Both the position numbers and the translations under genes were made by a program. Of a stretch of DNA of 64,000 nt, positions 44,390 to 53,628 are shown piece after piece (position 1 is the stretch's first letter; each line of letters starts with the position of its first letter). The stretch is from Streptomyces oceani (GTDB lineage: Bacteria; Actinomycetota; Actinomycetes; Streptomycetales; Streptomycetaceae). The notes under the pieces are model-generated. The model was not told the DNA's origin. It made no database searches and saw only the letters and a program-made list of their open reading frames with translations. The stretch covers positions 82,472-146,471 of the forward strand of contig NZ_LJGU01000137.1 of assembly GCF_001751245.1 (NCBI RefSeq), read 5' to 3'.

Positions 44390-45394
44390 TCAGAGTCCGA
44401 GCCACGGGGCGGGGTCGACGTACTCGCCGTCGAGTTCGACCTCGAAATGGCAGTGCGCGCCCGTGGAGTACCCGGTGGATCCCACCGCGCCGACACGAGT
44501 TCCGGTCTTCACCTTCTGGCCCTCCTGCACGGTGATGGCGGACATGTGGTTGTAGGTCGTCGTGACCTTCTTGCCATCCTTCGTCCCATGTGAGATCTCC
44601 ACACGGTTGCCGTAACCGCTCGACCATCCGGCGAAAATGACGGTGCCCTCCAGCGACGCGCGCATGGGATCACCCATCGCGGCGTCGAAGTCGATTCCGG
44701 TGTGAAGCTTGTACTCGCCCGTCACAGGATGCTCACGCATTCCGTAAGGCGACGTGACAGTGGGGTCCCCGCCGATAGGCATCGCCATCTTCGCCCCTGG
44801 TGGGATCTTGACGTCGCCTCCGACCGCCTGTTCATACTTGGAGATCAGCGACTTGATACGGGCGACGTAGGTGGTCGTTTCGTCGTACGGCGGCATGCCA
44901 CCGTACTCCTGCACCGCGCCCGGCCCAGCGTTGTAGGCGGCGAGCGTGAGGTCGAGGATGTTGTCTCCATCGGCATACGGCTTGACCTCGTCGACCAGCG
45001 CGCAGTCGTAGCGCCCCTGAGCCATAATGGCGTCGCCCGCGTCGTACGGGGATATGCGCCCGTTGTTGTCGTCGTCCCGGCCCCACGTGTCCCACGTGCC
45101 GGGCATGAACTGAGACAGCCCCTCCGCGCCCACGGGCGACTTCGCCTTCGGGTTCCAGCCAGACTCCGCCTCGATCTGCGCTGCGATGACGGCCGGGCCG
45201 ATCTCCTTGCACTGCTTGCCGGACTTGAGTACCCAGGAAACGTATTCCTTCGGCACTTCCTTGGTGTTGAGGCCCCCACCTCCACCTGTGGTGTCCTCGG
45301 GCTTCTCAGCCGCCATGCCGACGAACAGCAAGAACGGCATGAACGCCAGGGCCGCCGCCCCGCCAACCGCCCACGCCACACCGCTCTTCGACAT
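44390..45394 (-). CDS. Bifunctional lytic transglycosylase / M23 endopeptidase
   Basis: 334 aa, ATG 45394 with GGGGG upstream. One N-terminal membrane anchor (residues about 8-28). SLT domain (about 45-190): IAAQIEAESGWNPKAKS with the catalytic Glu, GLSQFMPGTWDTWG, AYNAGPGAV. M23 domain (about 215-330): HTGIDFDAAMG and GAHCHFEV metal ligands complete. The enzyme cuts both glycan and peptide bonds of peptidoglycan. VirB1-like hydrolases of this double type open the wall for type IV secretion systems in Gram-positives. Confidence 0.9.
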   Translation of the reverse strand: MSKSGVAWAVGGAAALAFMPFLLFVGMAAEKPEDTTGGGGGLNTKEVPKEYVSWVLKSGKQCKEIGPAVIAAQIEAESGWNPKAKSPVGAEGLSQFMPGTWDTWGRDDDNNGRISPYDAGDAIMAQGRYDCALVDEVKPYADGDNILDLTLAAYNAGPGAVQEYGGMPPYDETTTYVARIKSLISKYEQAVGGDVKIPPGAKMAMPIGGDPTVTSPYGMREHPVTGEYKLHTGIDFDAAMGDPMRASLEGTVIFAGWSSGYGNRVEISHGTKDGKKVTTTYNHMSAITVQEGQKVKTGTRVGAVGSTGYSTGAHCHFEVELDGEYVDPAPWLGL

Positions 45395-45464
45395 TTGCCC
45401 CCCGACCCGTCGATCCACAACCGACCGGTAGATCCTACTGTTTGATGCGGTACGCTCTACGTTC

Positions 45465-45489
45465 CGTCACGATGACGGTGCGTACAATA
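45465..45489 (+). promoter_or_regulatory. Candidate promoter/operator of the secretion operon
   Basis: CCGTCA (45465-45470) and TGACGG (45474-45479) form an inverted repeat just upstream of TACAAT (45484-45489), a good -10 in an otherwise GC-rich context; no clear -35. It lies in the 172-bp divergent space and would drive the long + strand operon from 45567. Confidence 0.35.
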
Positions 45490-45566
45490 TAAGCTACTGC
45501 CGTTCAGTACATGACACGTACTCAGGAGAGCGTGTACGCAATCAACTTGGGGGACGCACGGGGGCC

Positions 45567-46112
45567 ATGGTCGATAGTGGCGCTGAGGACTACGGTCCGG
45601 AGATCTGGGTTCGTGGTCCTGTCAAAGACACTCGCGTCAGCACTGAAGAGGCGGCTGGAGCGAAGGCGCAATCTGATGCGGCGGCAGGAGCCGCGATGCA
45701 GCACCTTGCCTGGATGAACGTCCACGGCGGAGCCGGTGCGTCAACGCTTGCCCAGCTTGTCGGCGGTGTCGACATCGGCCAACGCTGGCCGGTGCCGACA
45801 CAGGGCGAGCCGACCACCGTGCTCCTGGTGGCTCGCACACATGCCGCCGGCCTTCGTGCCATCTCCCAGACCCTTGACGTGTTGCGGCGTGGTGAGCAGC
45901 CTCCAGGCGTTCAGATCGCCGCCGTGATCCTGGTGGCCGACGCACCTGGTCGACTCCCACGACAGCTCAACCAACGCATCAAGATCATCGGGTCCGCGGT
46001 GGCCGTGCACCGTGTCCCCTGGGTCCCAGCTTGGCGCACCGGGGAAGTTAAGGGGCCAATCCCTCGTGAGGTCAGCGCCCTCGCACGCCTCGTCGTTCCA
46101 GCAACCCAGTAA
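45567..46112 (+). CDS. ParA/MinD-like protein with degenerate P-loop (DUF6668-like)
   Basis: 181 aa, ATG 45567. HGGAGASTLAQL stands where MinD/ParA ATPases have KGGxGKT/S, so the nucleotide-binding Lys is missing. A Rossmann-like remainder follows (TTVLLVARTHAAGLRAI, VQIAAVILVADAPG, RIKIIGSAVAVHRVPWV). Small proteins like this begin SCO6880-type loci in Streptomyces; the DUF number is from memory. A structural or positioning role is likely. First gene of the + operon. Confidence 0.7.
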   Translation: MVDSGAEDYGPEIWVRGPVKDTRVSTEEAAGAKAQSDAAAGAAMQHLAWMNVHGGAGASTLAQLVGGVDIGQRWPVPTQGEPTTVLLVARTHAAGLRAISQTLDVLRRGEQPPGVQIAAVILVADAPGRLPRQLNQRIKIIGSAVAVHRVPWVPAWRTGEVKGPIPREVSALARLVVPATQ

Positions 46113-46127
46113 GCCGGAGGGATCGCG

Positions 46128-46382
46128 ATGGAGAACGTCCTGCTGTTCGTCGCCGGACCGCCCGCGGAGGTCACCGACGAACTGAACAAGATCCTGGGTT
46201 GGATGGCCTGGTTCGCCTCCGCTGCGGGAGTGATGGGCCTGCTCATAGTTGGCATGCGCATGGCAATTTCACTGCGCCAGGGAGAAGGCCAGGAGCATCT
46301 GGTTCAGTTCGCGACTGTGTTGGGTGCGTGCATCATCGCCAGCACGGCCGGACCCATTGTCCAATTCCTGTTGGCGGACTGA
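46128..46382 (+). CDS. Small two-helix membrane protein, pilin-like (copy 1)
   Basis: 84 aa, ATG 46128 with GGAGGG upstream. Two hydrophobic helices (about 24-45 and 62-80) with the short cytoplasmic loop RQGEGQEH between them. The topology and size match VirB2/TrbC-type pilins of type IV secretion systems, though no cleavable signal is obvious. It is paralogous to the next gene. Confidence 0.7.
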   Translation: MENVLLFVAGPPAEVTDELNKILGWMAWFASAAGVMGLLIVGMRMAISLRQGEGQEHLVQFATVLGACIIASTAGPIVQFLLAD

Positions 46383-46458
46383 TGACCGTAAGCCCTTACA
46401 ACTCATATGCAGAATTCACGAATTGACGCCCACAAGACAACAGAAAGAGGAGAACCGC

Positions 46459-46740
46459 ATGTCGATGACAAGAATCCATCAGCTTCTGGCCGACGGCAAC
46501 GTGCCGCAGCCCGATTCCAACGCGCCCGACAAACTGACGAACAAGGTCGACACCGTGCTCGGCATAGTGGCCTGGGCAGGTACGGCCGCGGGCGTGGCAG
46601 GTGTGCTGATCACCGGAGCGATGATGGCCATATCCATGCGCCGAGGTGAAGGCTCCGAGCATATGGGAAGGCTGGGCATGGTCCTGGGCGGCTGTGTACT
46701 GGTGTCCTCGGCGGGACCGCTCGTCAACTTCATCTTCTGA
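46459..46740 (+). CDS. Small two-helix membrane protein, pilin-like (copy 2)
   Basis: 93 aa, ATG 46459 with GAGGAG 5 nt upstream. It shares the pattern AWxxxAAGVxGxLIxGxxMAIS, then R-GEG-EH, then VLG-C---S-AGP-V-F with the preceding gene, so they arose by tandem duplication. The N-terminal 25 residues are soluble. Probable VirB2/TrbC-like component. Confidence 0.7.
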   Translation: MSMTRIHQLLADGNVPQPDSNAPDKLTNKVDTVLGIVAWAGTAAGVAGVLITGAMMAISMRRGEGSEHMGRLGMVLGGCVLVSSAGPLVNFIF

Positions 46741-46764
46741 CCTGGCGAGCAGGAGGGGCATCTG

Positions 46765-47538
46765 ATGGCCAGGCGTAGTAAGCACGATGAGGGCGAATGG
46801 GAGCAGCCATTCTACCAACAGCGGGGCTGGCTCCTCTCAGCAGGATTTCTTCTCGCCCTGGTGGCTTTGGCCGGTATGGCTGCGCTCGTCGACATAGGCG
46901 ACTCCAGCAGCGGTACGCAGGCCACGAACGACGAGGATAGACCCTCGCCTTCCTCCAGCGAACGTAAGCCTGGCGGAGATCGCGCCGAAGACGGCAGACC
47001 AGCCGGATGCCGTACTGACGACAGCGCTCAGGAGGAACCGACGGAGCCTCCCAAGGACCTGAAGTGGAAGAACATCGGAAGCAATCCCGTGCCGACGTCT
47101 CCCACCGCAGGACCGTTGCAGTTCGACGGGCCAGTCTGGTCCTGCTACGCCCACACTCCGATGGGGGCTGTCATGGCCGCGCACTCAATAATCCAGCACA
47201 TCCCCTATTCGGGTTGGGAGGAGCTGGCTGAGGAGCAGTTCGTCCCCAACAAGGGACGCGAGGTGTTTCTGAAGAAGCGGGCCGAGGAAGAGGACAGGCC
47301 ACTTTCGGCACCGCCGAACGACATCCAGTACGCCGGGTTTCAGATGCTGTCCTATTCGAAGGAACAGGCGTCCGTCATGATGCTTCTGCACTTCTCCGCT
47401 GACGTCTACTTCAGCGCACCGGTTGATCTTCAGTGGCATGAAGGCGACTGGAAGCTGGAACTGAGCAGCGATGGGAGCTATTCACCCGACCCCACCATGG
47501 TGGATGGCACCAACGGCTTCGTGACCTGGGGGAAGTGA
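46765..47538 (+). CDS. Single-pass membrane protein, possible VirB8/TcpC-like
   Basis: 257 aa, ATG 46765. One transmembrane helix at about 22-44 (GWLLSAGFLLALVALAGMAALV), a disordered acidic linker of about 60 residues, then a soluble domain (about 105-255) with GPVWSCYAHTPMGAVMAAHSI, QASVMMLLHFSADVYFSAPVDLQW and WKLELSSDGS. This bitopic layout with an outside NTF2-like domain is that of VirB8/TcpC proteins, though no detailed match can be shown. Confidence 0.7.
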   Translation: MARRSKHDEGEWEQPFYQQRGWLLSAGFLLALVALAGMAALVDIGDSSSGTQATNDEDRPSPSSSERKPGGDRAEDGRPAGCRTDDSAQEEPTEPPKDLKWKNIGSNPVPTSPTAGPLQFDGPVWSCYAHTPMGAVMAAHSIIQHIPYSGWEELAEEQFVPNKGREVFLKKRAEEEDRPLSAPPNDIQYAGFQMLSYSKEQASVMMLLHFSADVYFSAPVDLQWHEGDWKLELSSDGSYSPDPTMVDGTNGFVTWGK

Positions 47539-47540
47539 AA

Positions 47541-48761
47541 ATGTGTAGTGTCACGGACTGGGGCAGCTGCATCGAGGACGTCAAGGGTGCGGTTCAGGAT
47601 GGGCTCGCCAAGGCAGCCGACACGGTGATTGGAAACGTCGTGGAAGCATTCGCCAGCGCGCTGGGGGAAGCAGCGGAGTCATTCATGACATGGCTCAACA
47701 AACTCTGGCTAGGAATAGAGGCTGACGGCAGCGGAACCTCCATCCATGATATCCAGAACGAATTGGATTGGCTCGTCGGCTATGTGGCCGTGGCATCACT
47801 GCTTTTCGCAGCGATGCGCATGGCCCTAGACCGAAAAGGGCAAAGCATGCAGCAGGCCTTCCAGGGAATGTGGCGCGTGATCCTGGTGAGCGGTATGGCA
47901 ACAGGCGTCGTGATGGCGCTGTCCAGCGCGGCAGATTCCTATGCTATGTACATCTACGAGAAGCCCAGGGGGGACAAAGAATCAACAACCCTCCTGGGAG
48001 GGGCGCTTGTGGCCTTGGCTAAGACAAGTCCAGGGCTGATTATCGTCTTTGGCTTGCTGGCCATCGTTGCGGCCTTGGTTCAGGCCCTCCTGATGCTGTT
48101 GCGCATTGGGGCTATGGTCATGTTGGTAGGCACTCTGCCACTCGCTGCCGCTGCCTCCATGACGGGCTGGGGAGGAGGTTGGTGGAAGAAACACATCGGG
48201 TGGCTCATTGCCTGGCTGCTTTACAAGCCCGCAGCTGCCTTGGTGTTCTTCTGTGGTCAAGTAATGATGGACAACGCGGCGAAAAGTGAAGGCGAACCAG
48301 AGATCACACAAGCTGTGGCTGGCCTGGCCACGCTTATCCTGGCGGTCTTCGCCCTGCCAGCTCTCCTCAAACTGCTCGTCCCGGCCACTGCGGCGCTCGG
48401 CAACACCTCGGGAGGCTCCGTAACGCTCAACGCCGCCAATACCGTTGCCACCGGCGCGGTCAGCATTGCCGGCGGTGGAATGAGCGGCGGTGGCGGCGGA
48501 AAGGGCGGCGGCGAAGGACCCAAGGGCTCACCTTCCAGCGCTTCGGCACCATCGTCCGGGGGTGCCGGCAGTGGCGGTGCAGGCGGGGGCGCTGGTGGTG
48601 CCTCCGCTGGTGGTGCCTCCGCTGGCGGTGCCGCCGCGGGTGGCGCTGCGGCGGCCGGAGTGCAGGCAGCGGCCGTAGCCGCTCAAGCCACCACGCAGGC
48701 AGCCACCGAGGTAACCAACTCCTTCGATGACAACGACGGAAACAAGGGCCACAACGAGTAG
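47541..48761 (+). CDS. Polytopic membrane protein, VirB6/TrbL-like
   Basis: 406 aa from ATG 47541, best placed behind GGGGAAG; GTG 47535 overlapping the previous stop is the alternative. At least five hydrophobic helices between about 75 and 300 (LDWLVGYVAVASLLFAAMR, PGLIIVFGLLAIVAALVQAL, IGWLIAWLLYKPAAALVFF, AGLATLILAVFALPALLKLL). The 110-residue C-terminal tail is Gly/Ala/Ser-rich, partly in GGASAGG-type repeats. Long Gly-rich tails and this helix layout are typical of actinobacterial TrbL/VirB6 channel proteins. Confidence 0.78.
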   Translation: MCSVTDWGSCIEDVKGAVQDGLAKAADTVIGNVVEAFASALGEAAESFMTWLNKLWLGIEADGSGTSIHDIQNELDWLVGYVAVASLLFAAMRMALDRKGQSMQQAFQGMWRVILVSGMATGVVMALSSAADSYAMYIYEKPRGDKESTTLLGGALVALAKTSPGLIIVFGLLAIVAALVQALLMLLRIGAMVMLVGTLPLAAAASMTGWGGGWWKKHIGWLIAWLLYKPAAALVFFCGQVMMDNAAKSEGEPEITQAVAGLATLILAVFALPALLKLLVPATAALGNTSGGSVTLNAANTVATGAVSIAGGGMSGGGGGKGGGEGPKGSPSSASAPSSGGAGSGGAGGGAGGASAGGASAGGAAAGGAAAAGVQAAAVAAQATTQAATEVTNSFDDNDGNKGHNE

Positions 48762-48872
48762 TCCAGCGCCGCGCCACGACTGGCGCTCGTACGGCGGTGC
48801 ACAAGCCGTACGAACCGAGCCGGTCCACGGCATCCCAATAAGCAGAGCAGGGAACGCACCGAAAGGAACTTC

Positions 48873-50360
48873 ATGGCTTCCGAAGCCGCACGTCCCACGT
48901 ACGGCAACTGGCGGCAGCCCAGACGTCCCGGCCTGGGACCGCTCGGGCTGCTCGGCACCGTCGTCACCTTCGGCGGGCTGGTCGTCGTGCTGCTCGCCTC
49001 GCTGATCTCCCTGCCTCTCGCGATCACCGTGCTGGTCCCGTTGTTCCTGATCGTGGCGCCCATCGCCGTACGTACGGCGGACGGCCGCAACGTCTACCAG
49101 ATGCTCGCCGTCCGTGCGGGCTGGTTGAACCGCAAGTCACAGGGCGCGCACGCCTACGTCTCCGGGCCACTGTCCAAGCGTCCCGGCGGCCGGTACTCGC
49201 CTCCAGGACTACTGGCACGGGTCAAGATGCACGAGGGCCGGGACGCGTACGACCGACCGTTCGGGGTGCTGCATCACCCGGGTCGGAACCTCTACACCGT
49301 GGTACTGGCCTGTGAGCCGGACGGTGGATCACTGATCGACGCCGAACAAATCGACATCTGGGTCGCGGCCTGGGGCGACTGGCTAGCGCGACTGTCCCAC
49401 GAGCCGGGGTTGCGCGGCGCCTCGGTCGTCGTGGAGACGGCGCCGGACACCGGCACCAGGCTGGCCGCGGAAGTGCTACCACGTCTGTCTCCGGACGCAC
49501 CGCCGGCCGCCCGAGCCGTGATGGAGGAGGTCGTGGAGCGCTATCCCTCGGCCTCCTCCGAGATGTACACGTACATCACCCTGACCTACGGCACCGTCGG
49601 TACCCGTCGCAAGCCAGACGAGATGGTCACGGACCTGTCCATGCGCCTTCCCGGCCTGTTGTCCGGTCTGGTGGCGGCGGGTGGCGGGTCCGCGTACCCG
49701 CTGTCCGCTGAGCGCATCGCGGAGACCGTCCGTGTGGCCTACGACCCGGTCATCGCACCGGACGTTCTCAACGCCCGTGCGGAGAGCGCCTCGACCGGCC
49801 TCGAATGGGACGACGCGGGGCCGGCCGCCGCCTTGGAGAGTGTCAAGAGCTACCAGCACGACTCCGGTGTCTCCCGCAGCTGGCTCCTCACTCTGGCTCC
49901 GCGCGGCACTGTCCGGTCCAACGTTCTTCGTGGGCTCCTGGAGCCCGCTCCCGGTACCAGCCGCAAGCGCGTCTGCCTGGTCTACCGACCTATCGACCCC
50001 GCGACGTCGGCACGAATCGTGGAAACCGATCGGCGCAGTGCGCACTTCGCTGCCTCCTCCGGTCGTGGGCTTGTCGCGGCCCGAGCCTCCACCGCGATCA
50101 AGGCAGCCGAGCAGACAGCCGCTGAGGAGGCGTCGGGTGCCGGACTCGTGGAGTTCTCCATGCTGCTGACGGTCACGGTGGAGAGCGAGGAACAACTGGC
50201 GGACGCCGCAACCACGGTACGGAACCTCCAGGCCTCGTCACGGGTGCAGATGCGGCCGGCAGACCGTATGCAAGCGTCGGCGTTCACCTGCAGTCTCCCG
50301 GTGGGAATCCTGCCTTGGGAGCACACCCTCATGCCACGCGAGGTACGGGAGGCGCTGTGA
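48873..50360 (+). CDS. SCO6880-family membrane-associated protein
   Basis: 495 aa, ATG 48873 with AAAGGA upstream. Two transmembrane helices at about 22-67 (GLLGTVVTFGGLVVVLLAS, PLAITVLVPLFLIVAP) followed by a 420-residue cytoplasmic domain with DRPFGVLHHPGRNLYTVVLACEP and LTVTVESEEQLADAATTV. The family is defined by S. coelicolor SCO6880 and resembles a fusion of a PrgI/VirB3-like anchor and the N-terminal part of VirB4. The ATPase half is the next gene, overlapping by GTGA. Confidence 0.88.
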   Translation: MASEAARPTYGNWRQPRRPGLGPLGLLGTVVTFGGLVVVLLASLISLPLAITVLVPLFLIVAPIAVRTADGRNVYQMLAVRAGWLNRKSQGAHAYVSGPLSKRPGGRYSPPGLLARVKMHEGRDAYDRPFGVLHHPGRNLYTVVLACEPDGGSLIDAEQIDIWVAAWGDWLARLSHEPGLRGASVVVETAPDTGTRLAAEVLPRLSPDAPPAARAVMEEVVERYPSASSEMYTYITLTYGTVGTRRKPDEMVTDLSMRLPGLLSGLVAAGGGSAYPLSAERIAETVRVAYDPVIAPDVLNARAESASTGLEWDDAGPAAALESVKSYQHDSGVSRSWLLTLAPRGTVRSNVLRGLLEPAPGTSRKRVCLVYRPIDPATSARIVETDRRSAHFAASSGRGLVAARASTAIKAAEQTAAEEASGAGLVEFSMLLTVTVESEEQLADAATTVRNLQASSRVQMRPADRMQASAFTCSLPVGILPWEHTLMPREVREAL

Positions 50361-51862
50361 GCAAGAAGAAGCCGAAGAGCGCTCGAGCGCAGACACGGAC
50401 GGCACCTTCCCGGGGCTGGCCAGGTCCCGGTGGCGGCCAGATCGCACACCTCGACCCGCCCGCGCTGTGGCGCGCGACCACCGTTCAGGCGTGCGGCCTG
50501 TGGCCGTTCGCCGCGGGATCGGGCGCTCCCATGACGGGCGTCCCGCTCGGCCAGCATCTACAGACTGGCGCCACCGTGTGCGGAGACCCAGTTTCCTGGT
50601 TCACACGCGCGCGTTACATCTCCAACCCCTCGCTCTTCATGCTGGGCATGCCAGGTCTGGGCAAGTCGACTCTGGTGAACCGGATGCTCATCGGCCTCTC
50701 CGCCACAGGCGTGGTGCCGCTGGTGTTGGGCGACCTCAAGCCCGACTATGCCGACACCGTCCGCGCCCTGGGCGGTCAGGTGATCTCCATTGGTCGTGGC
50801 GTCGGCGGAATCAACGTCCTCGATCCCGGGGCGATGGGCGAAGCGGCTCGCCAACTCACCGGTGAGGCCGCCCGTACACTGGCGGCCGAGGCGCACGGGC
50901 GTGTGCTCAACATGGTGGCCGCGCTGATCACCATCGTTCGTGGACGTCCCATGGATGATCACGAACTGTCGGTCGTCTCCGCGGGTCTGCACCACCTCCG
51001 AGAACGAACCCCAGCGGGACGCGCGCCACTGCTTCCGGACCTGCTGCGGGTGCTTGATGAGGGGCCGGAGCGGGTGCGCGCGGTGACGCTAGATCGGGGG
51101 GACAACACGCGGTATCGGGAGGCCGTTGACCCGCTGCACCGGTCGCTGCTCGGGGTCCTGGACGGGCCGCTCGGTGACACCTTCGCTGCCGAGACGTCGA
51201 CCCGTATCAACCCCAACTCCCCCGCCGTGTGCATCGACATCTCCCGGATCGGCGAGGCCGACACCCAACTGACCGCCGCGGCGATGCTAGCTGCCTGGTC
51301 GGACGGATTGGGGACGGTGGCCGCGAGTCACGCGTTGGCGGACGCCGGCATGGCACCCCAACGTTGGTTCTTCACCGTGTTGGACGAACTGTGGCGTCCG
51401 TTGCGCGCCGCCTCCGGCATCGTCGAGCGCATTGACGCCCTCACCCGGCTCAACCGAACTCTCGGCCTCGGGGACGCGAAGATCACCCACACCCTCAAGG
51501 ACGCCGAGGCGTTGGGCAGCGACGCGGACAAGGCGAAGGCCCGGGGATTCGTCGAGCGCGCCGGGATGGTGGTCTGCGCCGGGCTGCCAAGGGCAGAGAT
51601 GCAGGACCTCAGCAACATCGTTGGCCTCTCCGAGCGCGAGATCGAACTCGTCTCGTCCTGGTCCTCACCACCAGGATGGGCCGGCACCGGAACGAACGAG
51701 GAGCCGCCGGGACGAGGACGTTTCCTCGTCAAGGTCGGGGGGCGACCCGGCATCCCCATCCGGGTGGCCATCACGGACACCGAGCGGGAGTTGCACAACA
51801 CCAACACCCGTTGGACAGGCGCGGGAGACACACCCGTAGAAAACTCGGGAGCAGTGCGATGA
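50357..51862 (+). CDS. VirB4-like ATPase
   Basis: 501 aa from GTG 50357, overlapping the upstream stop, with GGGAGG before it. Walker A GMPGLGKST near 98-106, a GDLKPDYADTVRALGG segment after it as in HerA/FtsK ATPases, Walker B WFFTVLDELWRPL near 338, and VVCAGLPRAEMQDL further on. It corresponds to the motor half of VirB4 and energises assembly or transport. Its stop overlaps the next ATG. Confidence 0.87.
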   Translation: MSKKKPKSARAQTRTAPSRGWPGPGGGQIAHLDPPALWRATTVQACGLWPFAAGSGAPMTGVPLGQHLQTGATVCGDPVSWFTRARYISNPSLFMLGMPGLGKSTLVNRMLIGLSATGVVPLVLGDLKPDYADTVRALGGQVISIGRGVGGINVLDPGAMGEAARQLTGEAARTLAAEAHGRVLNMVAALITIVRGRPMDDHELSVVSAGLHHLRERTPAGRAPLLPDLLRVLDEGPERVRAVTLDRGDNTRYREAVDPLHRSLLGVLDGPLGDTFAAETSTRINPNSPAVCIDISRIGEADTQLTAAAMLAAWSDGLGTVAASHALADAGMAPQRWFFTVLDELWRPLRAASGIVERIDALTRLNRTLGLGDAKITHTLKDAEALGSDADKAKARGFVERAGMVVCAGLPRAEMQDLSNIVGLSEREIELVSSWSSPPGWAGTGTNEEPPGRGRFLVKVGGRPGIPIRVAITDTERELHNTNTRWTGAGDTPVENSGAVR

Positions 51863-53628
51863 GCTCATCACATACGAGAGGTCGCAGGGGTGGCGGGGGC
51901 GCGGACGAGGTGCTGCCCTGGGTGATTGTCGCCGTCTTCGGGATCTGTCTGGTCACCTTCTTCGGCGCCTGGCTCGGGGGAACCATCGGCGCGGCCGTGT
52001 CCGGCGCGGGCTGGAGTCCGCCGGAATTCGCCCTCCAGTCCATGGCCGACCTCGTCAACGAGGGCCCGTCCGCACTGTGGCCGGACGCCCCGGTCGGCGC
52101 CGTCATCTGTGGGATCGTGCTGTTTTTCGTCCTGGGCGCGGCGCTCATCGTGTGGGTGGTGCTGGCCGTCCGAAGGCGACTGTCGAAACCAAAAGGACTC
52201 GCGGGGCGTCGTGATCTGACGACGCTGCTGCCCAAGCAGGCGGCGGAGAAAGCTCGGTCGCTGCGTCCCTCACTCGCGAAGTCGGGGAAGCTCGATCCGG
52301 ACGACACCGGCAACCTGTTGGGGAATCTCGAGCCCAACGGGCCGGAGCTGCGCTCCTCGTACGAGGACGTGGAGCTGCACCTGATGGCCCCACGGTCCGG
52401 GAAGTCCACCAGCATCGCCGCACCGCGCATGCTTCGGGCCCGTGGCGCGGTGCTGTTGACCTCCAACAAGGCCGACGTCTACACCGTCACCAAGGCCGAA
52501 CGACAGCGGGTAGGCACTGTGTGGACCTTCGACCCGCAGGGCATCGCCCATACACCACGGACCATGTGGTGGGACATGCTCTCGGAGGCCGCGACCATCG
52601 AGGGCTCCATGCGCCTGGCTGGCCACTTCGTGGGCGCCGTCAACGACGACGCGTCCAAGAAGGACTTCTGGATCTCAGCCGCGCAGAACACGCTCACGGC
52701 ACTCTTCCATGCTGCGAACCGCGGGCAGCGCCAGGTGACGGATCTCCTGGGCTGGCTGGCCGACCCTGCCGACCGAACTCCCATCGACATCCTCAACGAT
52801 GCCGGTATGCAGGCTCTGGCCGCTCAGTTGCAGGGCACCATCCAGGGAGCGGTGGAGACTCGAGACGGGATCTTCGAGACTGCCCGGCAGTGCGTGGCCT
52901 GTCTGTTGGACCCGCGAATCGCCGCTTGGGTGACACCGGATTCACAGGTGGCACAGTTCTCTCCCAATCGCCATGTCCACAGCAAGGACACGCTGTACCT
53001 GCTGTCCAAGGATGGCGGTGGTTCGGCGGCCGGCGTCATCGCGGCCATGGCCGACTCCGTGATGCGCGCCGGCGCCGTGGCCGCCGAACGGATGGGGGGT
53101 CGACTCGACCCGCCGATGACGGCCGTGCTCGACGAGGCAGCCAACGTCTGTCGCATATCGGACCTGCCTGACCTCTACTCCCACTTCGGCTCGCGTGGCA
53201 TCAACGTCGTCACGCTCCTACAGAGTTACCGTCAGGGCAGCCGGGTGTGGGGGGAAGCCGGTATGGACGCACTGTGGAGTGCCGCCACCATCAAGCTGCT
53301 GGGCGCTGGTCTGGACGACGCCGACTTCGTGGAGAAAGTCTCGAAACTGGTGGGTGAGCACGACGTGTCGACGGTCAGCATCTCCCGCAGTAAGGACGGA
53401 CGTTCCCGTTCGACTTCGTACCGCCAGGAACGGGTCATGCCGGTGGACCGAATCCGTGCGCTGCCCAAGGGCACTGCGCTGTTGTTGGCGACGGGCATTC
53501 GTCCGGCCATGATCCGACTGCGGCCCTGGTTCCAAGAACCGGGGGCTGGGCACATTCAGGCCGCGGCCAAGGCGGAGACGGACGCGATGACGGCACGTGC
53601 GGCACGGGGAGTGATGGAACAACTGTGA
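51859..53628 (+). CDS. VirD4/TraG-type coupling ATPase
   Basis: 589 aa, ATG 51859 overlapping the previous stop. Two N-terminal transmembrane helices (about 20-45 and 80-100). Walker A is LMAPRSGKSTS near 175-183, where APRSGKST replaces GxxGxGKS. ISAAQNTLTALFHAA and GGGSAAGVIAAMADSVM follow, with Walker B TAVLDEAANVC near 422 and NVVTLLQSYRQGS (the TraG/VirD4 signature) after it. Coupling proteins feed DNA or protein into type IV secretion channels. No relaxase gene is seen nearby. Confidence 0.88.
   Translation: MSSSHTRGRRGGGGADEVLPWVIVAVFGICLVTFFGAWLGGTIGAAVSGAGWSPPEFALQSMADLVNEGPSALWPDAPVGAVICGIVLFFVLGAALIVWVVLAVRRRLSKPKGLAGRRDLTTLLPKQAAEKARSLRPSLAKSGKLDPDDTGNLLGNLEPNGPELRSSYEDVELHLMAPRSGKSTSIAAPRMLRARGAVLLTSNKADVYTVTKAERQRVGTVWTFDPQGIAHTPRTMWWDMLSEAATIEGSMRLAGHFVGAVNDDASKKDFWISAAQNTLTALFHAANRGQRQVTDLLGWLADPADRTPIDILNDAGMQALAAQLQGTIQGAVETRDGIFETARQCVACLLDPRIAAWVTPDSQVAQFSPNRHVHSKDTLYLLSKDGGGSAAGVIAAMADSVMRAGAVAAERMGGRLDPPMTAVLDEAANVCRISDLPDLYSHFGSRGINVVTLLQSYRQGSRVWGEAGMDALWSAATIKLLGAGLDDADFVEKVSKLVGEHDVSTVSISRSKDGRSRSTSYRQERVMPVDRIRALPKGTALLLATGIRPAMIRLRPWFQEPGAGHIQAAAKAETDAMTARAARGVMEQL

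Noticed and set aside
48480..48700. Repetitive GGT/GGC tract suggestive of a tandem repeat or CRISPR
   Set aside because: It encodes the Gly/Ala-rich tail of the VirB6-like protein; no spacer-repeat structure.
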